Positions 1 to 12,415 of a DNA stretch of 64,000 bases are shown piece by piece. Position 1 is the first letter of the stretch; each line of letters begins with the position of its first letter. The stretch is from Dimorphilus gyrociliatus (lineage: Eukaryota > Annelida > Polychaeta > Dinophilidae), in assembly GCA_904063045.1 (NCBI GenBank), contig CAJFCJ010000015.1, positions 930,001 to 994,000 on the forward strand. Direction: 5' to 3'. Position numbers and translations under genes: made by a program. The notes beneath the pieces were generated by a model that ran no database searches, had not been told where the DNA came from, and saw only the letters and a program-made list of their open reading frames with translations.

Positions 1-58
1 ATAACAAAAAAAAAATCAAAGAATATCTTAATTTATTCGCTTGTATTTTCCTTTACAG

Positions 59-662
59 GGTACCGAGCCCATGCTCATAAGTCAACGAATAAAGTTCATA
101 TTATTCACTGTCAGGAAATCGAACATCCGGCTGGCGAGAACTATCCTGATTACGCTGTAGCTCGTATGTGTTTTTATTGTTCTAAATTAAATCTAAAAAT
201 CAGGATAGATCAATTTGGGCAACATATTATCTTTAATTTTTTGTTAAAACTATATGAATTACTAAATCATTTTGTACTTGTAAACATTTATAGCTGAATC
301 TTGGGCAGAGCAATTTGAAAAAGCAAAATCAGCAGGAAAGGATCTAGTTGAAAAATATGAAACAAAATTGAAAAACTATGGAATGGAAGGAAGTGTTTCA
401 GCGGAAGTTGGTAGACCAGGTGAACTGATCGTTAAGTCGGCGCACGATAATCATGCTTCGCAAATTGTAATGGGTACCAGAGGCTATGGAATAGTCAGAA
501 GAACAATTCTTGGTAAAATAATTCGATTAATTAGAGTAAAAACTTTGTGTTATAACGCAAGTGCCGTTTTTATTTACAGGAAGTGTTAGCGAATACGTAA
601 TTCATCATTCTAACGTACCAGTGACTGTCGTTCCAAAAGAAACTCAAAGTTGGTTCTTTTAA
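59..662 (+). CDS. Universal stress protein A (5' partial)
   Basis: This is a UspA-fold nucleotide-binding stress protein; the first exon lies left of the window. Visible exons are 59-163, 294-512 and 580-662, with clean GT/AG junctions and a TAA stop at 660-662. The first readable exon gives a Y-R-A-H...KVHIIHCQE strand. The C-terminal half carries the family ATP-binding signature, MGTRGYGIVRR followed by LGS-V-S, spliced across the last intron. The ending SEYVIHHSNVPVTVVP is typical of the final beta strand. Two related genes follow on the opposite strand with similar intron positions, so this is a local gene family. Family members bind ATP and respond to stress; the substrate is unknown. 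The family call is firm and the physiological role is not. Confidence 0.9.
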
Positions 663-675
663 ACGGTCTATTAAT

Positions 676-713
676 AATAAATCACCAAATACAACATTAT
701 ATTGGATAATAAA
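676..713 (+). promoter_or_regulatory. Polyadenylation signals of USP A
   Basis: Two AATAAA hexamers, at 676-681 and 708-713, lie 14-46 bp after the stop of the USP at 59-662. That is the expected position for 3' end formation. Confidence 0.6.
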
Positions 714-793
714 TAAAACAATAATCGAAAGAGATAATTATAATATGAAAATGTCTACTTGGAGTACTAGATGTGCGATAGTGATAGTTGATG

Positions 794-2563
794 TTATTGT
801 CGACAAATGAGAACAGGACATTTGGCATGGTGAACAACATAGTCGCTGACGGATCCCATTATGGTTCGTCGAACTTTTCCCAATCCCCTAGTTCCCATAA
901 CTATCAGAGAGGCTTTCTCTTCCTCCCCAACACGTACGATCACTTCGCCTGGTTTACCTCCCTGCTCTGATCGAATTCTCCCAGATAACTACAAATGATA
1001 AAAAGAAATCAATGTAGTAATCAGTTAATTTAGTAGTCTATTTCATTTTGTAACATACACCGTTCTCGAGAATTTTCGTTTGGTATTTTTGTTCCAGCTC
1101 GATAACTTTTGCTTGCTCTTTCTTCAGAGCTTCTTCCCATCCTGACGCCGTGTAACCAACTCCTATAGAATAAAATACATTAACGGAAAACGGTTTCTAT
1201 GCCGATACAATCCTTTGCTATAAACACGGATAAGAGCGCAATAATTACATTTCCGGTTGCCTCGAGCATAGTCCTATAAATATAGGGCGGCAAGACGAAA
1301 AAAACGTATATGTCATATTCGTTTATACTTACGTTTCTTCTCCCCATCCAGTATTTCAGGAACGTGGATGAGAATCAGTTTGTAGTCTCGTTTATGGATA
1401 AACTTTAAGTACCCTGTTCTCAAAGCAAAAAGGTAGATAAATTTTCGAGATAGTCAATAAACAAACTAAATCCTGTTAACAGTTTATTCTTAAAGAGAAA
1501 AGACGAATGAAATACGATTAAGATTAAAAGGCGCCCTGCTAGTTCATTAATTAGCGATCGATAAACAAGGAATCTGGTCGGAATTCGATTGTCGTACTAT
1601 TCACGCATTAGTAGTAAAAAGAATTCCGCAAAGTGAATAAAAACTTAAGTAAGAAGTAGATTACGTTATTATTATCAAAAAAAGTGATCAGGTGTTTCAG
1701 CGTATCACGTACACTGATCATTTCAATTTAATTAAAGAAGAAAGAAGAAATATGACGTTTTTTTAATTAAGTATCACGAAAATGAGCGTTCGTTTACATG
1801 CTTGTCGACTTTAGACGTTACTATAAATGAAAAAAGCGTCAAAAACGAAATATTTGGCCAAATAATGCGAAGGAAATAATAATACAATATAAACGTTTCA
1901 CAAACAATCGGTATAAATAAACAAAGGGAGAATTAAACTCGCTGAATTATTCAAGAAGCAGACTCCCCACCAACAAACAGTTGCTGGATCGAACTTGGAA
2001 GGCAAACTATGTATAATCGACCCCTAAGGCCTATGATATAAAGAAGAAATATGGGAGGCATAGAAGAAAAGGGAGGAATTGAAAACACGGAAGAGAGAAG
2101 AGAAGAAAGGGCCGTAATATTTCTTTTACATTTTTCAAATACATGGAACAATACTTGCTCGTTCGGGTACGTCTTAAGATCATTGCTATTCTATAGATTG
2201 TAGTAACGGGATTTTTACAAAGCTAAACTACAAGGAAAAATTTCCTTTGCTCCACTCGACCTAAGATTTTTTTAGCGTGACCCTCTTTTTTCTACTCCTT
2301 CCTTCTTTATCAGGCTTAAAATGAAAGGGAAGAAATTCCCGCAACGGTCGTATAAAGATTGATATTTATCAAACGTCACGCGGATTTCGCGGTATACACC
2401 ATTTTTTGTTATTCAATAAGATAAATAAGCTACTAAGTAGCTCTACTTGATCCGGAGTTTCCTTTAATACAGTTCCAATATACTCACAATTAAAGGCTTC
2501 TTCCGCCTGTTCACTAGCATCAATTGCCAGGCAAATAGGTCCACACGGTTCGCTCACCGACAT
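794..2563 (-). CDS. Universal stress protein B
   Basis: A complete USP gene on the minus strand with four exons: 2563-2488, 1413-1333, 1162-1059 and 988-794. Exon 1 starts MSVSEPCGPICLAIDASEQA, the first beta strand with the D-A-S-E nucleotide-contact motif, and ends in the codon that becomes W of the conserved N-W-Y-L. Exon 2 encodes the second strand (LILIHVPE). The last exon has the ATP signature MGTRGLGKVRR followed by MGSVSDYVVHHAKCPVLI and stops at TAA. Intron 1 is about 1.07 kb, unusually long for this locus, and I found no gene inside it. Start chosen: the first ATG giving the family N-terminus. Close paralogue of the gene at 2719-3411. Confidence 0.88.
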
Positions 2564-2718
2564 TTCCAGAGACGCTTTGAAGAAAAAAAAGACGGCGAGA
2601 GATCAATAGCGACTACAGAGACACCTATTTATCGTTTTTCGACGTTACTTAATATAGTTGAATAAGTTCTATACAAAAAAGCAACTTTTTTTTTCTTTTG
2701 TAATCTACAACGTTTATT

Positions 2719-3411
2719 CTAATGTCTGTAAACAGCAACAGGACAATGAGCGTGATGCAGAACATAATCGCTAACCGAACCGAAAATGGTTCTTCGAACC
2801 GTTCCCATTCCCCTGGTTCCCATGACAAGCAAAGTAGCTTCGACTTCTTGCGCAGCCTTTACGATTGCTTCTGCTGGTTTACCACCATGGTTAACTGTTA
2901 CCCATTTTCCTGGAAGTCCAGCCTCTTTTAAACGTTGACTGTAGTCGTGTTCTAGTTGTTTTGAGGCAGCATTTTCCTTCTGGTACAAATTTTGCCAAAC
3001 TCCAGGGGAAAAGCTCATACTACCAGCACCTGTTTAGATAACTTTATGTGAAAATTGAGAATTATCTCTGCTCTTTAAATGTTCCTATTTCTCTGTCCAC
3101 GTTTTATATATATATTTTCGATGAGTAGCACAGTAAAAAATTGGAAGAGATAAGAGTTAAAAGTGAATAAAACTAAAAGAGGAAACCTTACTTGACATGG
3201 CCAAGCTTTCGATCTCTGGTGCGTGTAATAGGAATATGTTATTCCCTGCCCTGTGGATATGGTTCACGTACCCTTTAAACAAAAATAAACATTAGTGATT
3301 TCAACACATTTTCAACTCGAATAACTTCATCAAATAATAAATAGACTTACACGCAAATGCATCAGCAGCTTGTTCACTAGCATCAACACAGATGACTACA
3401 TTTTCCGACAT
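2719..3411 (-). CDS. Universal stress protein C
   Basis: A complete three-exon USP gene on the minus strand: about 3411-3351, 3273-3194 and 3030-2719. Exon 1 encodes MSENVVICVDASEQAADAFA; exon 2 W-Y-V-N-H-I-H...NIFLLHAPE; the last exon holds the alpha/beta core and the signature MGTRGMGTVRR followed by FGSVSDYVLHHAHCPVAVY. It has the same first intron position (just before the W-Y pair) as its neighbour at 794-2563, which it follows head to tail by about 150 bp. The pair most likely arose by tandem duplication. Predicted cytosolic ATP-binding stress protein. Confidence 0.9.
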
Positions 3412-4508
3412 GTTTTTTTTTCACCTATGAAATTGAGTAAATATTTTGCTTGAAGAGAGAAAGTCTTACGTCTGGTATTGTTAAGCAGATATCTAACCTT
3501 TTGATTAGATGGCCGATAATGTCGTTATCTTACTGAGATTTTGCACGTCTACTCGAAAAATACGAAATAGGTTATACAGTCAACAATTAACTTTTCGATT
3601 CTAGTTTTTATAAGTAGACAATTAGCAGACGACGCCACCTATAAGCCTATGTCATCAATTTGGCAGAGATATACTTTTAGCTTTGAAAAGCGTTATAAAT
3701 AAATAGAATAATTCAATTTAAACAAGTTCTATGGTTAAATTAATATTATATGCAAATAATGTTATAAAACTATAGTGTATAATTTGTATATATTACAAGT
3801 TATATTGGTAATTTCATTATAAGCTAGCCAATAATTATAGGGATACGTGAGTAGTAATTGTAGGTCATTTCAATGTTAAATCTAATCAACAAGAAATATT
3901 CTGTGTTTCATTTAAAGTTTGTTAATATGTAATTAATTACGTGTTTTCATAACAACGAATATATAATCCAAAAATATGTTACAAAAGAGTCCATTAACAA
4001 GTCAAATTAAGTCTGATCTTCATTGTTACTAATTATCTAATCGACTTTTTCTATTGAGAGAGTTTGCATTTTAGAAGCTTTGGTGCGAGGTTTATATCAA
4101 GAAAGAATGTTGATTAGATTTGTCAGATAAAGAAGATATGATAAAATAAATTTTTTTTTAAATATGTACAAACAGTCTTGTCTACATAGTTTTAACGAAG
4201 TATTGCATTCTATTCTTATTTTATCTATAACATCTCTTTCTCAAAGCTATCATCAAAAGCATCAAGAGTCTAGTCAAGCGAATCGTTGAGATATTGATTG
4301 CTCATTTTGAAAAAAATCATCGAGTAAATTCTTACGTCATTTCCCCTAATTGAAAAAAATAGGAAAATTGATTATATTATATTCCTTTAGCAGTAGATAT
4401 TCTGCATTTTATTTATAAACCCGAACCATTGTGAGAATTGTGTGTTGTAAAAAAATACTATTTTTTTAACAATAGCGAAAAGTAATAAGCAAGTAAATAT
4501 ATGGAATA

Positions 4509-4540
<32 letters not shown>

Positions 4541-4692
4541 GTAGAAATGGATAAAAAAATGAGTCAGATCAAGAGGAGAAACAGAATAGAATTATGGTAA
4601 TACAAATAGGAATAGGTGTAACCGGCACAGTAAAGGTTTTCCTTTAATGCCAACCCTTAATGCCTTATTGTAAAATGTTGGCAATTTATAGT
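3412..4692. other. Intergenic, USP C to ZFYVE21
   Basis: About 1.3 kb of AT-rich DNA without a supported gene. It should hold the USP C promoter and the ZFYVE21 3' UTR. A CGCCACCTA element sits at about 3633 (see findings) and a TA dinucleotide run at 4513-4538. Confidence 0.5.
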
Positions 4693-5818
4693 TCACTGTA
4701 CAAGCACTTTCAACGAAGTTGGTGTTGTTGGGGTAGCCGGACTTGGAATGCATCCACTTTCACGACTTTCAAACATCAACTTAAAAGCCTATAATAAAGA
4801 AAGAGAAAGAAATAATAATATATAACGATTTCTTTTTTGTATACGCTTGGGACCTTTATCATTGCTGTTACCCAATTTAGAGAAGCCTTCTTATCGTTTT
4901 CGCAAATAATTAGCTTAACAAATCTTAAAGAATTATCAGCTTCTTTATAGTTTATTGCCAAACCATTCGCTGTCGTACTGCCTGTAAGTAGAGATGTAAA
5001 TAAGAGTAGATAACATTCAATGACTCTCAACAGTAATTATTAATCTGGAATTTTATTTGGGTGAGCATAGAAACTATTACCTGAAGAATCAGTTCCACAA
5101 GTTAAAATCTGAACATTATCAATAAGTGATAAATTGATCATTTCGTCTGCATTGCTATTGTTAGATTCGATCCGAATATACTTTTGATCATTTGAAAGGC
5201 GGCAAACTTGTTCGTTATCCCGATTGTCAGAAGGTGTTGAGGATGTATAGGAAACGTAAAAGCTGGCCCCTGCATTATGGCAATTTATAAAATATAATCT
5301 AATATTAAAATACATATGATGTCAAAAAATATATTAACCTTCCATTAAAAATTTCAAGTGGGTATTATAAAAAATGTTTTCTTTTTGTGTTTTCATGCCA
5401 CAAACATTGCATAATCTCACAGGATCAATAAAACACATTCTGGGTAAAGGTTCCTTTACATTCGTGCAAGAATTGCAGAAACATCGTCCACATCTTCGGC
5501 AATGATGCTATTTTTTATATTAATAGAAAAAATATATAGTAGTTTCTTAAAATATTGCAACAAGTAATAGTAATTACCCTTCGTTTAAATGTAGTAAACA
5601 GTGATTGACAATCCATACATTTTACGCACTGTTTTATCACAAAAAAAATATATTGGTGGGCTTAATTCGAGCGAAAATACAATAAATAATTGTTATCTCA
5701 CTTCATTGTCCGGTACCCATTCTGGTTCTTTCAAATGGAACGGACTGATATTTTCTTCATTTTGTTCCACTATTTTTAGTCCGCTTTTGGATCTTACAAG
5801 CTTCTTACCACTCGACAT
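4693..5818 (-). CDS. ZFYVE21: ZFYVE21-like FYVE domain protein
   Basis: Orthologue of ZFYVE21, a PI3P-binding FYVE-domain protein of endosomes and focal adhesions. Six exons read leftward from 5818, starting MSSGKKLVRSKSGL and then E-P-E-W-V-P-D-N-E, close to the vertebrate N-terminus. Exon 2 supplies C-x2-C, exon 3 the H-H-C-R-R-C-G-R-C-F-C basic patch and later C-x2-C pairs, so the zinc ligands and the R/K-H-H-C-R phosphoinositide motif are present. Exons 4-6 encode the C-terminal PH-like domain, including VCRLSNDQKYIRI and VQILT, and end in N-W-V-T-A-M-I-K then A-F-K-L-M-F-E-S-R. The tail after that is longer than in vertebrates and Pro/Thr-rich. The intron before the last exon has a poor donor (AAG|GTCCCA). 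TGA stop at 4695-4693. Confidence 0.92.
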
Positions 5819-6538
5819 TTGAGAAACTTTATACAGAGACGAAAAATGGGGCGGATTCCTTTTAAATTTGATAAATATTGAGTTTGGTAATAATTTTGCA
5901 GGATTTTTTTAGATTAATTAAGAAGCTTTTCACACAGCTTTCTTATTAGTATTTGAGGACGAGTACTAAATATTTTCAATATATTTGAAGGAGAGTTGTA
6001 TCTTAGGTACCTCTAAGAACTCTACGTCCAAAACAATTAAAACCTGTTGTTAGCTATACCCTTTCGATAATTTTGTAAGAGGCAGTATATAACAGGAAGT
6101 ACGTGAGAGGAAGGACAAGGTTAGAAAGATGGAAGCCATTTTGTTTATGTGAAGTCCTGTCTGAAAAATGTAAGTTTAATTTATAAAACGATTGTAGTTT
6201 GATTAAAAATTTGCTTAGAAATATTCTTAAAATTATACGTTGAATTTTTTTTTAATTTTGAGGATTTTCTCGTAAAAACACTTTATTACAGCATAAAGAT
6301 ATTTAGCAGAGGCGTACAAAGCGCGCTTTGTTACCTTGCTTTGAAATTGTAATTTTCCCAAGTATGATACAAATCAATCTCAATTTTGAAAATCTTTGTG
6401 GAAACTTTCCATATCTAAAAAATATAAGATCTCGTAAGCCATTATGTCAACTAATTAATGTATTATAGTCTCTTCACATTTATTATGACCGATTAATTTC
6501 CTTTTTGAAATGGTTTTAATAGGGCGAACTTCGAAGAG
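5819..6538. promoter_or_regulatory. Divergent promoter region ZFYVE21 / zinc finger
   Basis: About 720 bp between two divergent start codons. On the plus strand a probable non-coding first exon ends at 6169 (AAAAAT|GTAAGT), and its acceptor (TTTTAATAG) lies at 6521-6522, just before the zinc-finger ATG. A YY1-like AAGATGGAAGCCATTTTG stretch occurs at 6127-6144. Confidence 0.45.
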
Positions 6539-9369
6539 ATGGAAGATTTATGTGCAGTTTGTTCAAATAGGCTGGAAGAAAATCGTAAATATTAAATACT
6601 GTCTTGTGTAAATATCTTGAAACGGTCTTTTTCCTATCCAGAGAATGTTGTACCCTTATATGATACAAATGGTGAAAAGCTAGAGGCTTGCAAATGCCTG
6701 GAAGAAATACTCAATCTCCCACCGGGAACCCATCACTCATCTAATAAAGTATGCGAAATATGCTTTACTCAAATTAAAGATGCATATAAAGCTAGGGAGA
6801 ATATTGCAAATATGTATCAAAAATCCAAAGATAGTGCTGATATTGAAACGCTCTCGACAAGTTCTGTTATAGTACAAGAAGGAGATTTAATTGATATGGA
6901 AGAAGATTCTCGGGATATGATTGATATAGTTGTCGTTGAAGAGGAAGAAGATATGCATCTTGCCAGCGACGATAATGAGGACGGGAAGAGATTTAGGAAA
7001 GAAATTATTCACGAGTGGTCCTCTGATCCCAATCATCAAGTAACGAATCTTTGGAAATCAAAGAAAGTTCGAACGAAGCGATCAGCTTACACAAAGTTCA
7101 TTCAAAAATTAAAGAATTCTGTCTACAAATGTTTAAACTGCACGGAAATATTTCATAAACAAACTATTGCCTTTACCCACGTAATTTATTGCCTAAATGG
7201 CCCTAAATTCGGCTGTTCGTGTGGAGTCCTTTTAAGGAACCATTCTAATGTGAATGTTCACTTAGGAGAATGTGGAGTTAATCCTGCATTTATTTGTGAA
7301 ATTTGCAAGAAGTATTTTGCTACGGAAGCTCGTTTAACAGCCCACATGGTTATACATACAGGTTTGTTAAGTACACTTATAATACAAACATTACATTCAT
7401 TGGTTTTTATTCTATTTTTAATTAACAGTAGTAAAAGTAAAATGTAATTTAGCAAAAATAGCAAGATTTTAATATCGTCTGCTTAATATAAAAAAGAAAT
7501 TCATTATATTTTTCAGAAAACAAGCCCTTTAAATGTTCACACTGTGACAGCTCTTTTCGACATAAATCTACTCTAGATTATCACGAGAGGAGGCATAATG
7601 GTGATCAACCGTACAAGTGCCAATTTTGCTCCGAAAATTTTAGTCGACCTAATTTCTATATTGATCACATGAGACTTTATCATCCTGATGATATGCCATA
7701 CGAGTGTAAAGACTGCGGTTTAAAGTTTATGAAACAATTTGCTCTGGATAAACATTTCAATCAAAAAGAATGCGCTAGTGGGCGGAAGAAATTGGCTACT
7801 TTGGCTAGAAGAAGGGCTAAATTGGAAAGAATGAAAAACATTTCAGAGAAGGAAATGAAGAAAATTCAAAATAAGTAAATTTCAATTATTTGATTTATCT
7901 TTTCAATGCTAAACAAGGTTAATTATCCATTTTTAGAATGAAGTATGATAGAACGTATAGAAATAGAAGAAAACAAATTGTAGAAGCTAAAAAGTCCAAG
8001 ACGGAAGCAACCGAGGAAGTAGAGGAATTCAATGTCATCGAATTAATTAGTGAAAAAACGCTATATAGAATTAAAATAGCTCCGGGATTCGTTAAAAAGT
8101 ATTTCGCTGATCTTGAGAGTCAATTTAATGATGTTGTTCAAAAGGAATGTGTTATTGTTAAAACGGAAGATGGTAATGAATTATTCATTCAATCGTCTAA
8201 ATTAGATGTGAAAGCTGATAAACTGGAGTCTTATGACGCCCCGAAAGCAAATGTTAAATATTTAGATACGGAAGTTGAAGGGAACATTTTAGAAATTGGA
8301 ACAATTTCTGAGCATTTATATTCGGAAGTGGTAAGCATGGAAGTTTCCTTATCGAGAGCCGTTTTTTGTGAAATCTGTAGAAAAACCTTATTCAAGTAAG
8401 TTGAATGATTTTTCATTTTAAAGGAAGAAAAATTAAAGCTCATAGTTTAATGAATATTTTGAATTATTCTTTATCTTGAACAGAGTCCATCGACTGAACT
8501 CTCATTACGATGAATGTCATAAAGGAGAAGAAAGTGATTTTTCGAAGACAGTATTTTTTCTGGAGAAGTTAGGAAGAGAGGACGATTTACAGTTTTCTTG
8601 TTCTGTTTGTCCGGCGAAATTTGCGAACGAGTCTCTTTGCAAAGCACACATCTCATACGTCCACAATTGCTCATTATGCTCGAAATCATTTAAAAGACGT
8701 GCGGAGCTCATTCGGCACAAGGCTACTCATAGCGGATTAAACAAGAAATATCCTTGCGATCTATGTGGAAGCTTATTCAGCGATAAAAATTACTTAGAAG
8801 TTCACGCCCGAAAGCATACGAGAGAAGAGCCTTTTTCTTGTGAATTTTGTAATAAGCGATTTAAGGATCCAAATCACTTTAAATATCATATTCGTAGTCA
8901 TACCGAGCAACCAAGCAAAACGTGCAATTATTGCGGCAAAGGGTTCTATAAAGATTCTCTACTTAAAAGACATTTACTGACTCATACGGGTAAACACGCT
9001 TTTGTTTGCACAAGATGCAAGAAAGGATTCTCGGAGACTGGCCTTAAGTACCATTTATTACATTCAAAAAGTGACTGTGCTATAGCTGTAGCCAAAACAG
9101 CCGAAATAAATTCTATGAAATCTTCGACACTAGTGCAAGATATAGTCGGAAGGCCAACTGTTTCATACGATCAGGATGGAGGGGCAACTGTTACAATACA
9201 TAGACCATCGTTTGACGAAGTTTTGAATCAAAACCAGCCCATGTTATCCTCGTCACCAAATGACATTGTTGACCAAAATTCCTCATATCTACTAGGAAGA
9301 GTCGTTCAAACTGACCAGGGAGCACAACTCGTCGTTGTTAATGAAAAAGCAGATAAACTAACAGAGTAA
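6539..9369 (+). CDS. ZAD-type C2H2 zinc-finger protein
   Basis: Five coding exons: 6539-6584, 6642-7361, 7517-7874, 7937-8395 and 8484-9369. The first two exons form a zinc-finger-associated domain: C-A-V-C at the start, LYDTNGEKLEACKCLEEIL in the middle and V-C-E-I-C closing the four-cysteine site, the layout of ZAD dimerisation domains. An acidic linker follows (runs of E and D around residues 90-125). About nine C2H2 fingers come next, some split by introns, the last four in tidy tandem array with H-T-x-E/K-P-type linkers. A non-finger tail of about 85 residues follows, with a T-V-T-I-H patch. Predicted nuclear DNA-binding regulator; targets unknown. I do not assign a named orthologue. ZNF276 is the vertebrate ZAD protein but the finger arrangement is not clearly the same. 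Confidence 0.85.
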
Positions 9370-10662
9370 CGTTTATGCTAATGTTGAGGAAGTCTTGTTT
9401 CGTCCTGTTCATTATATATATATAATCTATATTCTATTTACCTAAAATATTTAGTATTACTTATAATTCATTACTTTTCAACATCAATCAATTGCCATTT
9501 GGGTTTGAGGTACTACTAATAAAGAACTGCACGGTATAAAGAGAGCATATAGTACGAGTGGAAATGTTCTATAGCTAAAAGGCAGAGAGAATAACAAGTC
9601 CCCTCTAGAGAAGAGGATATTAAAGAGAGATAAGCATTGCATTTTGAGAAGAAAGCAGTCATAAAATTACCTTACAAAGTGGGTATTTACTGTTAATGAG
9701 GAAAGAGGGGGAAGGAGAAACGATCTCTCTCGACCAATTCGCCTTAATAAAGCCATTTTAGTCAGACTTCCTGTTGGTTTTGTAAGTTTATAGGAAATGA
9801 GACTAGTTTTTTTTTAAAAATAATAATAACTATATCTCTAAATCCAAGTTATTAATTCGCAATATCTCGCGTGTGTCTCTTTCCATAAAGGTTTTATTCT
9901 ATATTAGACTATAAAATTCCATTATTTATAACTTTTACCAGTTGTAAAACAACAATAATCTAAAAGAAATGAAAGAAGAGTAAATATATTATAAAAACAT
10001 TTTTACATCGACAAAAAAAAAGTATTCGCAATCGATATTATAATTAGAATTACCTGCTGAATTTTCCGTGCCTTAATGCACAAATTACGTCAGGAGAGTG
10101 CAAAATTACTTTCTATTGTTGTTGTTACCTCCCGTAAACATGACAAGCTTAATAAACCTATTTCTATTTATATATTTAAGTTACAGTTTGTAACTAATAT
10201 ACATACATACTATCTGTAAAGCGTTCACCATTACTCCTTTATTTATCATTGATACAAATATCTCATCATATATATATATAAAAGCAATATAGCGAGATTA
10301 TATTATAAGCTGCGAACTATTATAAGAATGAATTAATTAAAATTTTAGGCAAAAGACGTCTAAGTGTAGTAAAGAGAATAGAGTGAATACTCGACCCTCA
10401 GGTATAATGGCTAATGCTGAGAACACAGTCATACACTTCATACAAAGTCGTTAATCATTCAGCATATTTATAAATGTTCTGGTAAACCTATTTACGTTGG
10501 AAACTAAAAGACTATGTACTATGAAAATACTAACTAATTGTACGACTGTTGGCTAGTATTTTATTACCTGCAGATGTGTGATTTTGAATTCTGGCGCGCA
10601 GGAAGTGATGTAGGTGCAGCATCCCTGCATCTACAATACAATGTTAATTAAGGAAAACAGCA
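9370..10662. other. Intergenic, zinc finger to kelch gene
   Basis: About 1.3 kb of AT-rich sequence with no coding signal. It contains the zinc-finger 3' UTR, short TA runs near 9413 and 10268, and presumably the promoter of the kelch gene. Confidence 0.5.
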
Positions 10663-12316
10663 ATGAATTTTATTCCGTTCTACATTCTTATTTTTCCTAT
10701 TTTGGCACACGATAAAGATGATAGAAAATTATTAAGTGCAAATTATAAAGGAGTTGTTTGTAAGTAGAAAAAAATTTTGAAAAATTTTTGTGACGTCTCT
10801 TATTAGACGCTTTTGTTATTTGTTTTGGATTGCAACAGCATGGGCATGGTTAAATGGGTCAAAGGACGGCGGTGATTCTCCAACATCGGATTATCCTGGA
10901 TCCAGGTTTGGTTCAAATGTATTCTGGGATAAAAATACCGAAAGGGTATAAGCCATTCCTTAATTTTTTTCGATGTAACAAAATCTGCTTGATAACATAA
11001 GTTCAAAATCCCTATAGATTCTTCTTTTCGGTGGAAGAACATCGACGTCTAAATCATCGAACGATCTTTGGGCATTCTATCCAAAAACTAGTTCTTGGAA
11101 GTTAATAAAGAGGGTTGAAAACGGGGAGAAAGCTCCACAGGAACGTCGTTTTCATTCTAGCTGCGGTACAACCGATAAGACAATGGTAATATTTGGCGGT
11201 GAAAATAAAAATCAATTTCTAAATGATACATGGATTTTCAATGTATCGGAGAATGATTGGTTAGAGATAAAATCAGCAAATAGGCCTTCAAGTAGATCCG
11301 AAGCAGTAACATGGTGTACAAATGCTCAAATGTATATGTATGGAGGAATAACCGAGAATAATATTGTTCTTGATGATTTTTGGATATTTAATTTATTAAA
11401 ACTTCAATGGAATAAAGTCAATAATAATCATATACCTGGTAAACGTCATGGTTCCGCATCATGGGAGGGAAAGGATCAATGTTTATATATGTTTAGCGGC
11501 AATTCTCAAGATAATATTGACAGGAGTAGAAATTTAGGAATAGGCTTAACAAATGAAATGTGGAAATTCTGTAAAGTCGATGAAAAATGGAAGAATATAT
11601 CGAATTCTAGAGGTCATACTGGAAGAAGTAGTATTGGTGAATTTGGTAAGGAGAGTAAATTAAATTTTCCAGGAGCTAGGAAGTTAGCCGCTACTTGGAC
11701 TGATTTAAATGGAAGTTTATGGATGTTTGGCGGAGAAGGTTTAGACGATGAAAAGAATAACATTCTCTTTAAGAGAGATAAACTTTTAAGTGATATATGG
11801 AGATTCAATGCTACAAGTAATTTATGGACATTTATTGGTGGTTTCAAAGAAGGCGAAAGGCACGCTTTATACGGTCCTAAAGGTAAATCATCTATTGAAT
11901 ATCTACCTGGCCCCCGTTATGCACCTACTTTTTGGACGTATGATAATAAACTATACCTTTACGGGGGTCGTGGTCATAACGCAAAGAATGAAACAGCTAT
12001 ATTGTCAGATTTATGGAAAGCTGACTTAGTCTTCTCAAATGGAGACGTAAGGAATGAATTAAAGTTATCAAACGGTGCTATATTCATAATTTGTTTCTCT
12101 ACTGTCGCTGGTGTGGCCCTATTCGTTGGAATATTTTTCTTTCTTAAGAATCTGGCTAATATACCAAGACTAGCTCCACTACCAAGGAAAGAGAGAAGTA
12201 AGAGACGCCTTCTAAAAGATGTTAGCTATAGTCGAGTTGAAACTGAAGATCCTTTATTGAACTATACAACGGATGAAGATACCGAAGAAGAAGAGCTAAT
12301 TGAAAGAAATATATAG
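10663..12316 (+). CDS. Kelch-repeat type I membrane protein
   Basis: Three exons: 10663-10759, 10839-10945 and 11018-12316. Exon 1 gives a signal peptide (MNFIPFYILIFPILA). The ectodomain is a galactose-oxidase-type beta propeller: about six kelch repeats with G-G or G-G-R/E turns (LLFGGR, VIFGGE, MYGGI, MFGGE, LYGGRG) and spaced W residues. The N-terminal W-L-N-G-S-K segment resembles the start of other secreted kelch proteins. One membrane helix follows (about AIFIICFSTVAGVALFVGIF), then a basic and finally acidic cytoplasmic tail (DEDTEEEELIERNI). I chose the acceptor at 10838 because the closer AG leads to a stop. Function unknown; an adhesion or receptor role is inference. The next gene on the same strand starts only 99 bp after the stop. 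Confidence 0.78.
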
Positions 12317-12415
12317 ACAGAACAAAACATTGACAAACTTTGTTTATTTATTTGTTTGTTTGTTTTTTTTAAAAAAATAGCATAAAACAAAAAGAACACA
12401 AAAAAAAACAAACTG

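Noticed and set aside
1951-2151. Minus-strand ORF inside the long first intron of USP B.
   Set aside because: Ser/Leu-rich product of purine-rich DNA, with no family match or splice support.
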